In this document: piece after piece, positions 22,106-32,990 of the stretch | Layout of the letters: each line of letters begins with the position of its first letter | How positions within the stretch are numbered: the first letter of the stretch is position 1 | Source: Vibrio aestivus | GTDB taxonomy: Bacteria; Pseudomonadota; Gammaproteobacteria; Enterobacterales; Vibrionaceae | Assembly (NCBI GenBank): GCA_003263845.1 | Contig: JYJN01000078.1 | Span: 1 to 64,000, forward strand | Reading direction: 5' to 3' | Length of the DNA stretch: 64,000 nt | Notes under the pieces: generated by a model | Seen by the model: the letters and a program-made list of their open reading frames with translations, nothing else | What the model was told of the DNA's origin: nothing | Database searches by the model: none | Program-made: the position numbers and the translations under genes

Positions 22106-22929
22106 ATGGGTCAAGAAGCGCTGATCTCCCGAATCAATGAGTTACCAAGAATTGAAAGCATACTGCAAGAGTTGCTTGAAATGGTGAATCGAGAAACTCT
22201 CGATTTTGGTGAGCTATCAAAAAAGATGTCGATGGATCAGGTGCTCAGTGCTCGTGTCCTGCGAATGGCAAACTCGGCTCACTTTGGCGGAGTGAATGGG
22301 GTCTCGACCATTAACGATGCTATTATACGAGTAGGGGCGGGAGCATCCGAACCCTTATCTCTTCCTCAATACTCTCAACCACCTTTCCTAAACTTGAAAC
22401 CCTTAATATCAAAGACTATTGGGCGAATACCTTTGAAATCTCGCTGATTGCGAGCACGATAGCCAAAGATATTAAGCTCGATCCCAATCTCACCTTTACC
22501 ACAGGCGTTTTGCATAACATTGGTGAACTGATGATTCACTCTCTTGTCCCAGAGCAAGCTAGCGAAATTACCGCTCGGGTAGAAGCGGGTGAAGACCCAA
22601 CTAAAGTTCAACGTGAAGTGTTGGATACAGACTCACAACAGCTGGGTGCAGTATTGGCAGAGACTTGGAAATTCCCCTCAGATATGATTGATGCCATTGC
22701 TAACGTTAATCATCCTGGCCAAGCGAATGAATCCAAACATTTGGCATGTACCTTGTTTCTTGCTCGGGATATTCATCGTCGATGGGATTCGATGCTAACG
22801 TCGAACGAAAAACAGCACTACTTAGAAAGCAGTGCTGCGGCTAAAGCGTTGAAAGTGTCAACTAACTTGATTGAAGAAATTGATGCAATTCGCGGCCAAG
22901 GTGTTGAAATGGCGTACGAACTATTCTAG
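22106..22929 (+). CDS. HDOD-domain protein, frame broken as sequenced
   Basis: The repaired 274-residue protein is a single HDOD domain (a signalling relative of HD phosphohydrolases without the full metal site). It shows the typical start LISRINELPRIESILQELL, then MDQVLSARVLRMANSAHFGG, and later GVLHNIGELMIHSLVPE. HDOD proteins act in signal transduction, often with c-di-GMP or chemosensory pathways; the partner is unknown here. One base is lost near 22344. Adding it gives GAIRTL or GAVRTL and continuous sequence. The ATG at 22106 has AAGGTG upstream. Its stop overlaps that of the convergent DMT gene by 4 bases. Confidence 0.85.
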
Positions 22930-23833
22930 ATCTCACTGACCTTAGACTGATCTTTGGGCTTGGTTTTGATCTGTTGGATCACTAGGCCCAAGATGATCAG
23001 AACCAAGCGACTAATGTAGCAGGGTGGATTTGTTCACCAATAATGGTTGCGAGTAAAATCAACGAGATGAACGGTGAAGCAAAGATAAGGTTGCTAATTC
23101 GAGCGGTATTGGCCGTCAGCTTCATTGCGCTAAGCCACAGAACAAAAGTCACGCCCATTTCAAATAAGCCCACGTAGGTCACCGCTAGCCAGCCTTGAGT
23201 GGTTATCTGGCTCCAGCTTGCTCCCTCATACCAACTTAAACCCAAAGCAAATGGGATAGCGACAAGGAAACCGAGTAGTACACCCACAACAGGGTCGGCC
23301 TTATTTTTAGTATTGAGAATCCAATAACCAGCCCAAAGTAGAGTTGATAACAGTGCTAGTGCTACCCCCACAGGGCTATCAAAATCGAGTCCGAGAATGT
23401 CGCCTTTAGTGGCAATTACAATCACTCCAAAGTAGCTGAAGCCACAAGCAACCCAATCCTGCTTGCGAATGGTTTGGCCGAGAAAAACGGCTGCCATTAA
23501 GGTCAGCGTAATCGCCCAACTGTAATTGATGGCCTGAGCTTGTGAGGCGGGTAACAAGTCATACGCTTTGAACAGGATGAGGTAGTATGCCAGTGGGTTG
23601 ATCAACCCTAACATCACGTAATACCAAGGGTTCGATAAGAAGGTAGTTGAAAGTAGGGACAGCTTGCTTTGAGCAAAACAGATAGCGATTAACGCGACAG
23701 CAGACACAATGCTCGCCACAGTGAGCATTTGGATCGGAGTAAACTCTGCCAGTGTGAGCTTAAATGCAGTCGCAACGGTCGACCACAGCAGCACGGCAGA
23801 AAGGCCAAAGCCTAAAGCACGACGCTCGTTCAT
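22926..23833 (-). CDS. EamA/DMT-superfamily transporter, frame broken near its end as sequenced
   Basis: Ten hydrophobic segments and two EamA repeats are seen, beginning ALGFGLSAVLLWSTVATAF and, in the second half, GVALALLSTLLWAGYWIL. Such transporters move small metabolites across the inner membrane; the substrate cannot be told. As written, the frame stops after HPATLVAWF at about 22997. Adding one base after GTCGC near 23010 restores a last helix (LVLIILGLVIQQ) and a polar tail ending at 22926, for 302 residues. The start at 23833 begins MNERRALGF. Confidence 0.85.
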
Positions 23834-23977
23834 TATTTGTATTCTTATAGTGGGATGTGAAGGCGAATACGCCAAAGTTCGCTTAGTCTATCCGTGATTA
23901 TAAATGCGACAAACTGGACATTTATCCAGTATGGAAATACCATTTGAGTAGGTTTGACTGGGTAAAAAGTGATTACC

Positions 23978-25510
23978 ATGCAATGGGTTATAGAACATCA
24001 AAATCTCATCTTTAGTGCGCTCGGCAGTGCCGCTCTCGTGGGGGGTTCAGTTGGTTGGTGGGTGAAACAAAAAAACCAACCTCAAAGTGCAGCTACTCGA
24101 GCAACAAATTGAATCTAATCAGCAGCTCTTTCAGTCTCAGTTAGAGCAAGTCAAGAAGGAGCTAGCTGAGGCCTTGTCAGAGCTTGATGAGCTTGATGCC
24201 GCTCGCGATCAATCGGCGCACGAACTTAAGCAATCCCATGGTAAATTTATGGCCGTCATGGAAAAGCTGCGCTACTTCGAAGCGGTGAAGCAGGAGCGTC
24301 AGCAGTATGCTCAAGAGTTGAATGAAACGCGTGAGCAAAAATCCCAGCTTGATGCGCAGCTACGAGAACAAAGCGCTCGTCACGAGCAAGAGATGAAAGC
24401 CAGTGAAGATAAGTTAAAGCTTCTAGAGCAGGCTGAAGAGCGTTTGAAGCAGCAGTTTGAGCATCTGGCTAATCAACTGTTTGAAGCCAAAACAGCCAAA
24501 GTAGACCAACAGAACAAGCAAAGCTTGGAAGGGTTACTTTCCCCATTGAAGGAGCAGCTAGAGGGCTTTAAAAAGCAGGTCAATGACAGCTTTAACCTAG
24601 AAGCAAAAGAGCGTCATACCTTGGTGCATGAGCTGAAGAATTTGCAGAAGCTCAATGAGCAGATGACTCGAGAAGCAGTCAACCTGACTCAGGCACTCAA
24701 AGGGGACAACAAGCAACAAGGCAATTGGGGCGAGGTAGTACTTGCTCGCGTGCTTGCGGAATCAGGTTTGAGGGAAGGGCATGAATATCAAACTCAAGTC
24801 AGTTTGCAAAACGAAGCAGGTAAGCGATATCAGCCGGATGTAATTGTTCACTTACCTCACGATAAACAGGTGGTGGTGGATTCAAAAATGGCTCTGGTGG
24901 CGTTTGAACGCTACTTCAATGCCGAAACCGACCAAGATAAAGAACGTGCCTTAGCGGATCACTTGGTCGCGCTTCGTGCGCATATCAAAGGGTTGAGTCA
25001 GAAGGACTACCATCAGTTGAAAGGCATTCAAAGTTTGGATTATGTGCTGATGTTTATTCCGGTTGAGCCTGCATTCCAAGTGGCAATTCAAGCCGACCCT
25101 AGCTTGGTTAAAGATGCCATGGAGCAGAACATCATTTTAGTGAGCCCAACCACTTTGCTGGTGGCGCTAAGAACCATAGATAATCTGTGGCGTAACGAAA
25201 GGCAGAATCAGAACGCGCAAATTATTGCCGAACGCGCAAGCAAGCTATATGACAAACTCCGTCTGTTTGTGGATGACATGGAAAGCTTGGGTACTGCGCT
25301 TGATCGCGCCAATCAAAACTACCAAGCGCGATGAATAAACTTGTCACTGGGCGCGGCAATGTGATTCGTCAGGCCGAAGGGTTTAAGCAATTAGGGGTAG
25401 AAGTGAAGCGCCCCATCTCAAGTAACTTGGTCGAAATCGCACAAAATGATGCTTTGCTAGAAAATGATCAGGGAGTTGAAAGACATCCCGCTGAGGATAA
25501 AGTAAACTGA
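23978..25510 (+). CDS. rmuC: RmuC DNA recombination protein, frame broken twice as sequenced
   Basis: RmuC is a membrane-anchored coiled-coil protein with a restriction-endonuclease-like core that limits inversions at short repeats. The N-terminus has a membrane helix (LIFSALGSAALVGGSVGWW), followed by a long coiled coil, then the conserved core GNWGEVVLARVLAESGLREG, DVIVHLP, VVVDSKMALVAFERYF and YVLMFIPVEPAF. The frame shifts in an A7 run near 24069-24075 (six A fits) and again near 25326. There, adding one base gives NYQAAMNKLVTGRGN, the normal C-terminus, ending at 25510. The repaired length is 510 residues. Confidence 0.88.
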
Positions 25511-25572
25511 TTGGCCGCAACGCAGGGGGTGATGCCTTCTAGTTGGTTAAGCGTTGCCCAAGAGGAATCATC

Positions 25573-26415
25573 ATGACGGATACAAGCGTGCAATCAAATA
25601 CAGCAACAGAAATGAACGAAGCGAATCACGACCAAGGGATTCATAACGAAGTGGCTCACAATGAAGCAGCTCGTAATGAAACGACTCACTTTGGTTTCGA
25701 AACCGTAGCGAAAGAAGAGAAAGTCGCGAAAGTTGCGGAAGTGTTCCATTCAGTCGCAGCAAAATACGACATCATGAATGACCTGATGTCAGGTGGTATT
25801 CATCGCTTGTGGAAGCGTTTCACGATTGATTGCAGTGGTGCGCGCCCGGGTCAGCGTATTCTTGATTTAGGTGGCGGTACCGGTGACTTAACTGCGAAAT
25901 TTTCACGCATTGTTGGTGACAAAGGTCATGTCATCTTGGCTGACATCAACAACTCTATGCTGAACGTCGGTCGCGATAAACTGCGTGACATTGGTATCGT
26001 GGGCAATGTGCACTACGTACAAGCGAACGCAGAAGAGCTACCGTTCCCAGATGACTACTTTGACTGTATTACCATCAGCTTCTGCCTACGTAACGTTACC
26101 GATAAAGACAAGGCGCTGCGCTCGATGTTCCGTGTACTTAAGCCAGGTGGCCGTTTGTTAGTGCTGGAGTTCTCTAAGCCTGTCTTAGAACCTCTTTCAA
26201 AGGTCTACGATGCGTATTCATTCCACTTACTGCCTAAGATGGGTGAAATCATCGCAAACGATGCAGATAGCTATCGCTACCTTGCTGAATCTATTCGCAT
26301 GCACCCAGACCAAGATACACTGCAAGGTATGATGGAAGAAGCTGGCTTCGAGAAGACCAACTACTACAACCTCACTGGCGGTATTGTTGCATTACACCGT
26401 GGATACAAGTTTTAA
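25573..26415 (+). CDS. ubiE: Ubiquinone/menaquinone C-methyltransferase UbiE
   Basis: UbiE methylates the demethyl-quinone ring with S-adenosylmethionine in both ubiquinone and menaquinone synthesis. Motifs seen are [19 protein letters not shown], the SAM loop [15 protein letters not shown], and [25 protein letters not shown]. The product is 280 residues, about 30 longer than E. coli UbiE, because of an N-terminal polar extension with imperfect [15 protein letters not shown] repeats. The ATG at 25573 follows AAGAGGAATCATC. It heads ubiE-ubiJ-ubiB. Confidence 0.97.
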   Translation: MTDTSVQSNTATEMNEANHDQGIHNEVAHNEAARNETTHFGFETVAKEEKVAKVAEVFHSVAAKYDIMNDLMSGGIHRLWKRFTIDCSGARPGQRILDLGGGTGDLTAKFSRIVGDKGHVILADINNSMLNVGRDKLRDIGIVGNVHYVQANAEELPFPDDYFDCITISFCLRNVTDKDKALRSMFRVLKPGGRLLVLEFSKPVLEPLSKVYDAYSFHLLPKMGEIIANDADSYRYLAESIRMHPDQDTLQGMMEEAGFEKTNYYNLTGGIVALHRGYKF

Positions 26416-26447
26416 GCGCGAGAGTTCAACAGAACCTAGGGAACAGT

Positions 26448-27053
26448 ATGCCATTTGAACCTTTGGTGACGGCTGCCATTGAAACGTCGCTCAATATCCT
26501 TATTAACGACGACCCAGAGCTGGGTCGCCGTTTATCTCGCCTAAAAGGCAAAGTCATTCAACTGCACATTAAGGAGATCGATCGTGCGATTACCTTCGTG
26601 TTTAGTCAGCAGATAGACGTGCTTGGTCAGTATGAAGGCGAACCCGATTGTTACCTCTCTTTAAACTTATCGATTCTTCCTGAGTTAAGAGAACAATCCA
26701 ACATCACCAAGCTGATTAAAGAAGATAAGCTAGTGCTTGAAGGTGATATTCAGTTGGCGCAGAAGTTTGCCCAGTTGATGACAGACTGCAAACCGGATTT
26801 GGAAGAGTGGCTATCACGTGTAACGGGTGATGTGGTTGCTCGCACGTTGGTTCAAGGTGTTAAAAACGTTGGTGAGTTCGTTCAAGATCAAGCGAAAAAA
26901 CATCAGAGCCATTTAAGCCAAGTATTAACGGAAGAGTGGAAAATCGCACCAGGTCCGTTGGAAGTCGCTTACTTCTGCGATCAAGTAGCGGATGCTGACC
27001 AGTACGCTAAACAGTTAGAAACCCGATTAAACGCTCTAATGGAGAAAGCATGA
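26448..27053 (+). CDS. ubiJ: Ubiquinone biosynthesis accessory factor UbiJ
   Basis: The 201-residue protein has an N-terminal SCP2-type lipid-binding domain, which holds hydrophobic quinone intermediates for the cytosolic Ubi complex. The C-terminal half has the usual UbiJ features, including [21 protein letters not shown] and a charged helix. It lies between ubiE and ubiB and its stop overlaps the ubiB start by 4 bases. Confidence 0.93.
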   Translation: MPFEPLVTAAIETSLNILINDDPELGRRLSRLKGKVIQLHIKEIDRAITFVFSQQIDVLGQYEGEPDCYLSLNLSILPELREQSNITKLIKEDKLVLEGDIQLAQKFAQLMTDCKPDLEEWLSRVTGDVVARTLVQGVKNVGEFVQDQAKKHQSHLSQVLTEEWKIAPGPLEVAYFCDQVADADQYAKQLETRLNALMEKA

Positions 27054-28682
27054 CCCCATCAGAGCTAAAACGTCTATATCACATCATTAAGGTTCAGCTT
27101 GAGTATGGCTTAGATGAATTATTGCCAACTCATGAACTGACTAAAGCGCCGTTACTGGCTCGCAAGTCGCTATTTTGGGTTAAGAATAAGCATTCAGATA
27201 AACCACTTGGCGATCGTCTACGCTTAGCGCTTCAAGAGTTGGGCCCTGTGTGGATAAAGTTCGGCCAAATGATGTCCACTCGCCGTGATTTGTTCCCGCC
27301 ACATATTGCGGATCCTCTTGCGATGCTGCAAGACAAGGTTGCGCCTTTTGATGGAGAGCTTGCCAAACAGCAGATGGAAAAGGCTTTAGGTGGGCCACTG
27401 GAAAATTGGTTTACCGACTTTGATATAACGCCACTTGCTTCGGCTTCAATTGCACAAGTACATACGGCTAAGCTCAAGGAATCCGGCCGAGAGATCGTGC
27501 TTAAAGTGATTCGTCCAGATATTCGCCCTGTCATCGATGCTGATCTTAAGTTAATGCATCGCATGGCTCGCATTGTGCAAAAGCTCAGCCTGACGCACGT
27601 CGTTTAAAACCCGTTGAGGTGGTACGCGAGTACGAAAAAACGCTACTCGACGAACTAGACTTACGCCGAGAGGCAGCAAATGCGATCCAGCTGCGTCGTA
27701 ATTTCGAAGGCAGTGAAGAGCTTTATGTTCCTGAAATAATTACCGACTATAGTAACGAAACGGTGATGTGTTCAGAGCGCATTTACGGCATTCAGGTTTC
27801 AGATATCGATGGTTTAAAAGCCAATGGTACTAACATGAAACTATTGGCAGAACGCGGCGTAAGTGTATTCTTTACTCAGGTGTTTAGAGATAGTTTCTTT
27901 CATGCCGACATGCACCCGGGCAACGTTTTCGTTAAACCGGAGCACCCAGAAAATCCGCAGTGGATTGGCTTGGACTGCGGCATCGTTGGTACGTTAAATA
28001 GCGAAGATAAGCGCTACTTAGCTGAGAACTTACTGGCTTTCTTTAACCGCGATTATCGACGTGTAGCAGAACTGCATGTGGATTCAGGCTGGGTTCCACG
28101 TGAAACCAACGTTGATGAATTTGAATTTGCAATTCGTATGGTATGTGAGCCAATTTTTGCAAAACCCTTATGCGAAATTTCCTTTGGTCATGTATTGTTG
28201 AATTTGTTCAATACGGCGCGACGTTTCCATATGGAAGTGCAGCACAATTGGTTTTATTACAAAAGACGCTTCTGTACATTGAAGGGTTAGGTCGTCAGCT
28301 CTACCCACAGCTTGATTTGTGGGAAACGGCGATGCCATTCCTTGAAGAGTGGATGATGAACCAAGTTGGCCCTAAGGCCTTTATCAATTCAGTGAAAGAT
28401 AGAGCGCCGTTTTGGGCTGAGAAACTCCCAGAATTGCCAGAACTGCTTTATGACAGCTTAAAACAGGGTAAAGCAATGAACCACAGAATGGATCAGCTTT
28501 ACCAAGGCTACAGGCAGAGCAAGCGTCAGCAAGCAACCGGTAAATTTTTGTTTGGCGTTGGCGCCACTTTAGTCGTATGCTCAGCAATAATGCTAAGTAG
28601 TGGCTTTGAATCACTGTCTCTTGCAGGAGGTATCGCAGGGGTCACATTTTGGCTGTTCAGTTGGCGAGCCTATCGCCGTTAG
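27050..28682 (+). CDS. ubiB: Ubiquinone biosynthesis protein UbiB, frame broken twice as sequenced
   Basis: UbiB is an atypical membrane-bound protein kinase-like ATPase needed for ubiquinone synthesis. The KxGQ motif is present as [14 protein letters not shown], followed by [15 protein letters not shown] (the Ala-rich loop) and the catalytic-type FHADMHPGN and GLDCGIVG. Two C-terminal membrane helices follow ([32 protein letters not shown]). One base is lost near 27589 (KLS to [12 protein letters not shown]) and one near 28243 (EVQ to PQLVLLQKT). The repaired length is 544 residues, matching E. coli. A parS-like site lies inside. Confidence 0.92.
28092..28107. promoter_or_regulatory. Probable parS site within ubiB
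   Basis: GGTTCCACGTGAAACC contains the 14-base core GTTCCACGTGAAAC, which is identical to the Bacillus subtilis parS core. It is 16 kb from the other three sites, so it is less certain. Confidence 0.6.
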
Positions 28683-28733
28683 ACGTTAAACTGACAATTA
28701 GTTCTTGATAAACAAAGACCCGAGGAAAAGAGA

Positions 28734-28973
28734 ATGGGTGGTATTAGTGTTTGGCAACTTTTAATCATTGCTGTCATTGTTGTTTTGTTGTTCGGTACAA
28801 AGAAACTGCGCGGTATTGGCGGTGACTTAGGTGGTGCAGTGAAAGGCTTCAAGAAAGCGATGAGCGATGAAGAATCTGATAAGAAAGATGCAGATTTCGA
28901 GCAGAAGAACATCGAGCAGCAGAAAACAAACGCTGCTGAAACAGAAACTAAGAAAGACAAAGAGCAGGCGTAA
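28734..28973 (+). CDS. tatA: Sec-independent translocase subunit TatA
   Basis: TatA forms the pore-like assembly that moves folded proteins across the inner membrane. The 79-residue product begins [21 protein letters not shown], its membrane helix, followed by the amphipathic helix with [20 protein letters not shown] and an acidic/lysine-rich tail. It lies first in tatABC, 50 bases after ubiB. Confidence 0.97.
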   Translation: MGGISVWQLLIIAVIVVLLFGTKKLRGIGGDLGGAVKGFKKAMSDEESDKKDADFEQKNIEQQKTNAAETETKKDKEQA

Positions 28974-28976
28974 CAC

Positions 28977-29414
28977 GTGTTTGATATCGGTTTTTGGGAA
29001 CTGGTATTAATATCTGTTGTAGGGCTGGTGGTATTGGGACCGGAACGGTTGCCTCATGCTATTCGTAGTGTGTCGAAGTTTATTAGCTCTGCTAAAAACA
29101 TGGCCAATAGTGTCAAAGACGAACTGTCGCATGAGTTGAAAGTTCAGGAACTGCAGGAAAACCTACGCAAGGCTGAGAAAATGGGGATGGAAGATCTGTC
29201 ACCAGAGCTTAAATCTTCGGTAGAAGAGTTAAAGCAAGCCGCGCAAGAGGTTCAACGTCCTTATGCTAAGAAAGAAACCTCTGAAAGCTTAGAGCAAGAA
29301 AAAGCGCCAGAAGTTGTCAATCAAGCAGCATCACCTGAAGCGGAAACGCCGGAAGCCACAGAATCGCTGAATGCGTCAGTGGCACAGTCTACGGCAGATA
29401 AGAAAGCCGAATAG
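28977..29414 (+). CDS. tatB: Sec-independent translocase subunit TatB
   Basis: TatB pairs with TatC to bind twin-arginine signal peptides. The 145-residue product has the diagnostic [25 protein letters not shown] start with the GPERLP hinge, an amphipathic helix, and a long acidic, Ala/Glu-rich tail. It starts at GTG 3 bases after the tatA stop. Confidence 0.96.
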   Translation: MFDIGFWELVLISVVGLVVLGPERLPHAIRSVSKFISSAKNMANSVKDELSHELKVQELQENLRKAEKMGMEDLSPELKSSVEELKQAAQEVQRPYAKKETSESLEQEKAPEVVNQAASPEAETPEATESLNASVAQSTADKKAE

Positions 29415-29426
29415 TCTCGCATAGCT

Positions 29427-29465
29427 AGGAGCTACAATGGGCAAACCCCTTAGTAGCTCCTTTTT
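29427..29465 (+). terminator. Hairpin with T run between tatB and tatC
   Basis: AGGAGCTAC and GTAGCTCCT form a 9-base-pair stem with a 17-base loop and five T. It lies inside the tat operon, so it may lower tatC expression relative to tatA and tatB. Confidence 0.65.
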
Positions 29466-29489
29466 GATCTGATTGAATTGAGGTTAGAC

Positions 29490-30239
29490 ATGTCTTCTGT
29501 TGAGCAGACACAGCCTTTGATTAGCCATTTGTTGGAACTTCGTAACCGTCTATTACGCTGTATTGTCGCAGTGTTGGTGGTATTCCTTGGCCTAATCTAT
29601 TTTGCTAACGACATTTATGAGTTCATCTCAGCTCCGTTAGTCGATCGCCTTCCGGAAGGGGCGACAATGATTGCAACCGATGTTGCGTCACCGTTTTTTA
29701 CACCTTTAAAACTGACATTGATCTCAGCGTTGTTTATTTCAGTTCCTTTTATCTTGTATCAAGTTTGGGCTTTCGTCGCACCAGGTTTATACAAGCATGA
29801 ACGTCGACTCGTGATGCCACTGCTGTTTTCTAGCTCACTGCTGTTTTACTGTGGTGTTGCGTTTGCATACTTTGTTGTGTTCCCACTCGTATTCGGTTTC
29901 TTTACCGCAATTTCATTGGGCGGTGTAGAGTTTGCTACGGACATTTCTAGCTACTTAGATTTTGTACTAGCGCTGTTCTTTGCGTTTGGTGTCGCATTTG
30001 AGGTTCCTGTTGCCATTATCCTACTTTGTTGGACCGGAGCGACGGATCCAAAGAGCCTAAGTGAGAAGCGACCGTATATTGTCGTAGGTGCTTTTGTGGT
30101 GGGGATGATGCTAACGCCGCCAGATATGATTTCACAGACCCTGTTAGCGATTCCGATGTGTTTACTGTTTGAAGTTGGCTTATTCTTCGCCCGTTTCTAC
30201 ACACGCAAGGAAGACGAAGAGCAAGAGCAGGCAGAGTAG
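29490..30239 (+). CDS. tatC: Sec-independent translocase subunit TatC
   Basis: TatC is the six-helix receptor of the twin-arginine translocase. The 249-residue product begins [20 protein letters not shown] and contains the conserved [23 protein letters not shown] region and [13 protein letters not shown]. The ATG at 29490 is preceded by TTGAGGTTAGAC; an in-frame TTG at 29478 is less likely. Confidence 0.96.
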   Translation: MSSVEQTQPLISHLLELRNRLLRCIVAVLVVFLGLIYFANDIYEFISAPLVDRLPEGATMIATDVASPFFTPLKLTLISALFISVPFILYQVWAFVAPGLYKHERRLVMPLLFSSSLLFYCGVAFAYFVVFPLVFGFFTAISLGGVEFATDISSYLDFVLALFFAFGVAFEVPVAIILLCWTGATDPKSLSEKRPYIVVGAFVVGMMLTPPDMISQTLLAIPMCLLFEVGLFFARFYTRKEDEEQEQAE

Positions 30240-30281
30240 ATATTATTCTGAAATGTTGCTCTGAAGTAGCGTTCTGAAATG

Positions 30282-30312
30282 AAAAAAGGTTACCCAATGG
30301 GTAACCTTTTTT
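30282..30312. terminator. Terminator between tatC and the small zinc-ribbon gene
   Basis: AAAAAAGGTTACCC and GGTAACCTTTTTT form a stem around AATG, with tails suitable for both directions. Confidence 0.87.
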
Positions 30313-30323
30313 GCTAATGGTGG

Positions 30324-30440
30324 CTATCTCACTTTGATAACGTGTCCGCACTTCTCGCACACGTAAAGCTCTTTAATTCCAAGAAGCTTTTGCCAAAAAC
30401 TACGATGTTCTCTTTGCAGATAGTTTCTGTGATCGCACAT
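30324..30440 (-). CDS. Tiny zinc-ribbon-like protein (38 residues)
   Basis: An ATG at 30440, with AGGGA about 12 bases upstream, opens a 38-residue frame. It begins MCDHRNYLQREHRSFWQKLL and ends YVCEKCGHVIKVR. C-x2-C-G-H in the tail, with C2 and H4 near the start, could bind one zinc ion. The gene faces tatC across a shared terminator. The function is unknown and no family is recognised. A longer ATG in another frame (30450) gives a less convincing product. Confidence 0.6.
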   Translation of the reverse strand: MCDHRNYLQREHRSFWQKLLGIKELYVCEKCGHVIKVR

Positions 30441-30553
30441 ATATTCATTCCCTGTTGTTCTGCTGGTTGCATAATAAAGGGAAAGTTTATAAATTTCACC
30501 AATTATATTGAACCAACATCACACTAATAATGACTTGGTTTCATATTTTTGGC

Positions 30554-31321
30554 CTATTTAATGTTTTTGAAGAGATTTATCGCATTTTTTGATGTTATCT
30601 CTATGATTTTATTGACTTCTGTTTCTCGTAGGTCAGCTACTCTGTTAGCGACGAGAGAGACAAAGGCTGGCTCATTTCGCTTACCGCGATGTGGTACTGG
30701 GGCCAGATATGGACAGTCTGTTTCTAAGATAACTTTACTCAAGTCTAGGTGTGGGATCACCTTATCCATCCCGCCATTCTTAAATGTTGAAACGCCGCCT
30801 AAGCCTAAGTGGAAGCCTAAATCGTTAATTGCTTTCGCTTCATCGACGCTGCCACCAAAACAGTGAAAGACACCGGAAAGAGAACCGTCTTGCTCGGTCT
30901 TCAGAAGTGTTAATGTCTCTTCAATTGAATCGCGAGTATGGATGACGACAGGTAAGTTGAGCTCTTTGGCCCAATTAAGTTGAGTAATGAAGGCTTTCTC
31001 TTGCTCTGCTTTATAGGTTTTATCCCAATAGAGATCGATACCAATTTCACCAACGGCAATGAATTTGTGCTTATCAAACCAAGAGTGGATAGTTTTAAGT
31101 GTTTCGTCGACGTTTGCGTCAACATAGCAGGGGTGTAGGCCCATCATTGAGCGGCAAATCTCTGGATAGGCGGCCTCTGTGTTTAGCATTGGCTCAATAG
31201 ATTCAAGATCAATGTTCGGTAGCAGAATATGGCTGATCCCTTGTTCAAGTGCGCGTTTCACCACTTCATCTCGGTCATTATCAAATTCAGTCGCGTAAAT
31301 ATGGGCGTGGGTATCAATCAT
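30554..31321 (-). CDS. TatD-family metal-dependent hydrolase
   Basis: The 255-residue protein belongs to the TatD DNase/hydrolase family. It has the metal-binding MIDTHAHIY at the start, then GLHPCYVD, VGEIGIDLYWD, LPVVIHTRD, GVFHCFGGS and LETDCPYLAP. The ATG at 31321 is chosen because it begins the conserved IDTHAH. Enterobacterial tatD follows tatC in the same direction, whereas this gene is inverted. It could be tatD itself or a ycfH/yjjV-type paralogue. Confidence 0.9.
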   Translation of the reverse strand: MIDTHAHIYATEFDNDRDEVVKRALEQGISHILLPNIDLESIEPMLNTEAAYPEICRSMMGLHPCYVDANVDETLKTIHSWFDKHKFIAVGEIGIDLYWDKTYKAEQEKAFITQLNWAKELNLPVVIHTRDSIEETLTLLKTEQDGSLSGVFHCFGGSVDEAKAINDLGFHLGLGGVSTFKNGGMDKVIPHLDLSKVILETDCPYLAPVPHRGKRNEPAFVSLVANRVADLRETEVNKIIEITSKNAINLFKNIK

Positions 31322-31485
31322 GGTTATCTCAGATGGGTATGTGCATTTAACAAAATTATACGGCAGTGTCGGTAGTGACCACAAACTTCAAATATTACGG
31401 TCTGTAGGGAAAGGTGATTCGTTAAATAGGCATCACAGTTCCTATTTTTTTATTCTGAGGCGCTAGCGCAACGAGTGGAGAATGA

Positions 31486-32583
<1,098 letters not shown>

Positions 32584-32685
32584 CTGTGAAGTGAGTCTGA
32601 TTGAATATTATGCCATTTGAGTTTGATAACTCATCAATCCAAGCTGCGTATATGAAATTAAATGAGAAAAGATCTCATTTAATTG

Positions 32686-32715
32686 TTGACGTTTAAATGA
32701 GAATCATTATTATTA
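32686..32715 (+). promoter_or_regulatory. ryhB promoter with overlapping Fur box
   Basis: TTGACG at 32686-32691 is a good -35, and an AT-rich -10 lies near 32709-32715. Between and over them is TTAAATGAGAATCATTATT (32693-32711), which matches the 19-base Fur consensus at 14 positions. An inverted repeat, AATTAAATGAGA with TCTCATTTAATT, lies just upstream (32658-32683) and reaches toward the -35. Confidence 0.85.
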
Positions 32716-32720
32716 ACAGC

Positions 32721-32940
32721 GTCTGAGGGAACGAGGTAAAGTTCACAGGGACGTGAAATGACCAAATTTGAAATGGTGATGACGCAATACCTACCCGAAC
32801 TTTTACAAGTTCTTTTTGACACGACATTGCTCACATTGCTTCCAGTGTAATTTATAGCTTTTGACAAAGCGTGGATGATTTTTTCTGAAATGGCTTTGAC
32901 ATATTTTTGCTAGGCGACATCTTCGGGTGTCGCTTTTTTT
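32721..32940 (+). ncRNA. ryhB: RyhB small RNA (iron-sparing response)
   Basis: The RNA contains CACGACATTGCTCACATTG (32819-32837) followed by CTTCCAGTGTAA. This is the conserved pairing core of enterobacterial RyhB, which with Hfq represses iron-using genes when iron is low. A Fur-controlled promoter precedes it and a UUCG-loop terminator with seven T (32912-32940) ends it. About 220 nucleotides is the size known for Vibrio RyhB and more than twice that of E. coli. The 5' end is inferred from the promoter. The location between hemB and polA is as expected for Vibrio. Confidence 0.92.
32758..32850 (+). CDS. Possible 30-residue peptide encoded within RyhB
   Basis: ATG at 32758 is preceded by AGGGACGTGAA, a credible ribosome site, and opens 30 codons that end in TAA at 32850. 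The peptide begins MTKFEMVMTQYLPELLQ and ends LFDTTLLTLLPV, with a hydrophobic C-terminal half. The frame runs through the whole pairing core and stops just after it. Coding is unproven. If translated, RyhB here would be a dual-function RNA. Confidence 0.35.
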   Translation: MTKFEMVMTQYLPELLQVLFDTTLLTLLPV

Positions 32941-32990
32941 ATGCTTGAAATGGGGATCTTTTGTGCTAGAGCAAAAGGGAAGCAGTAGGA

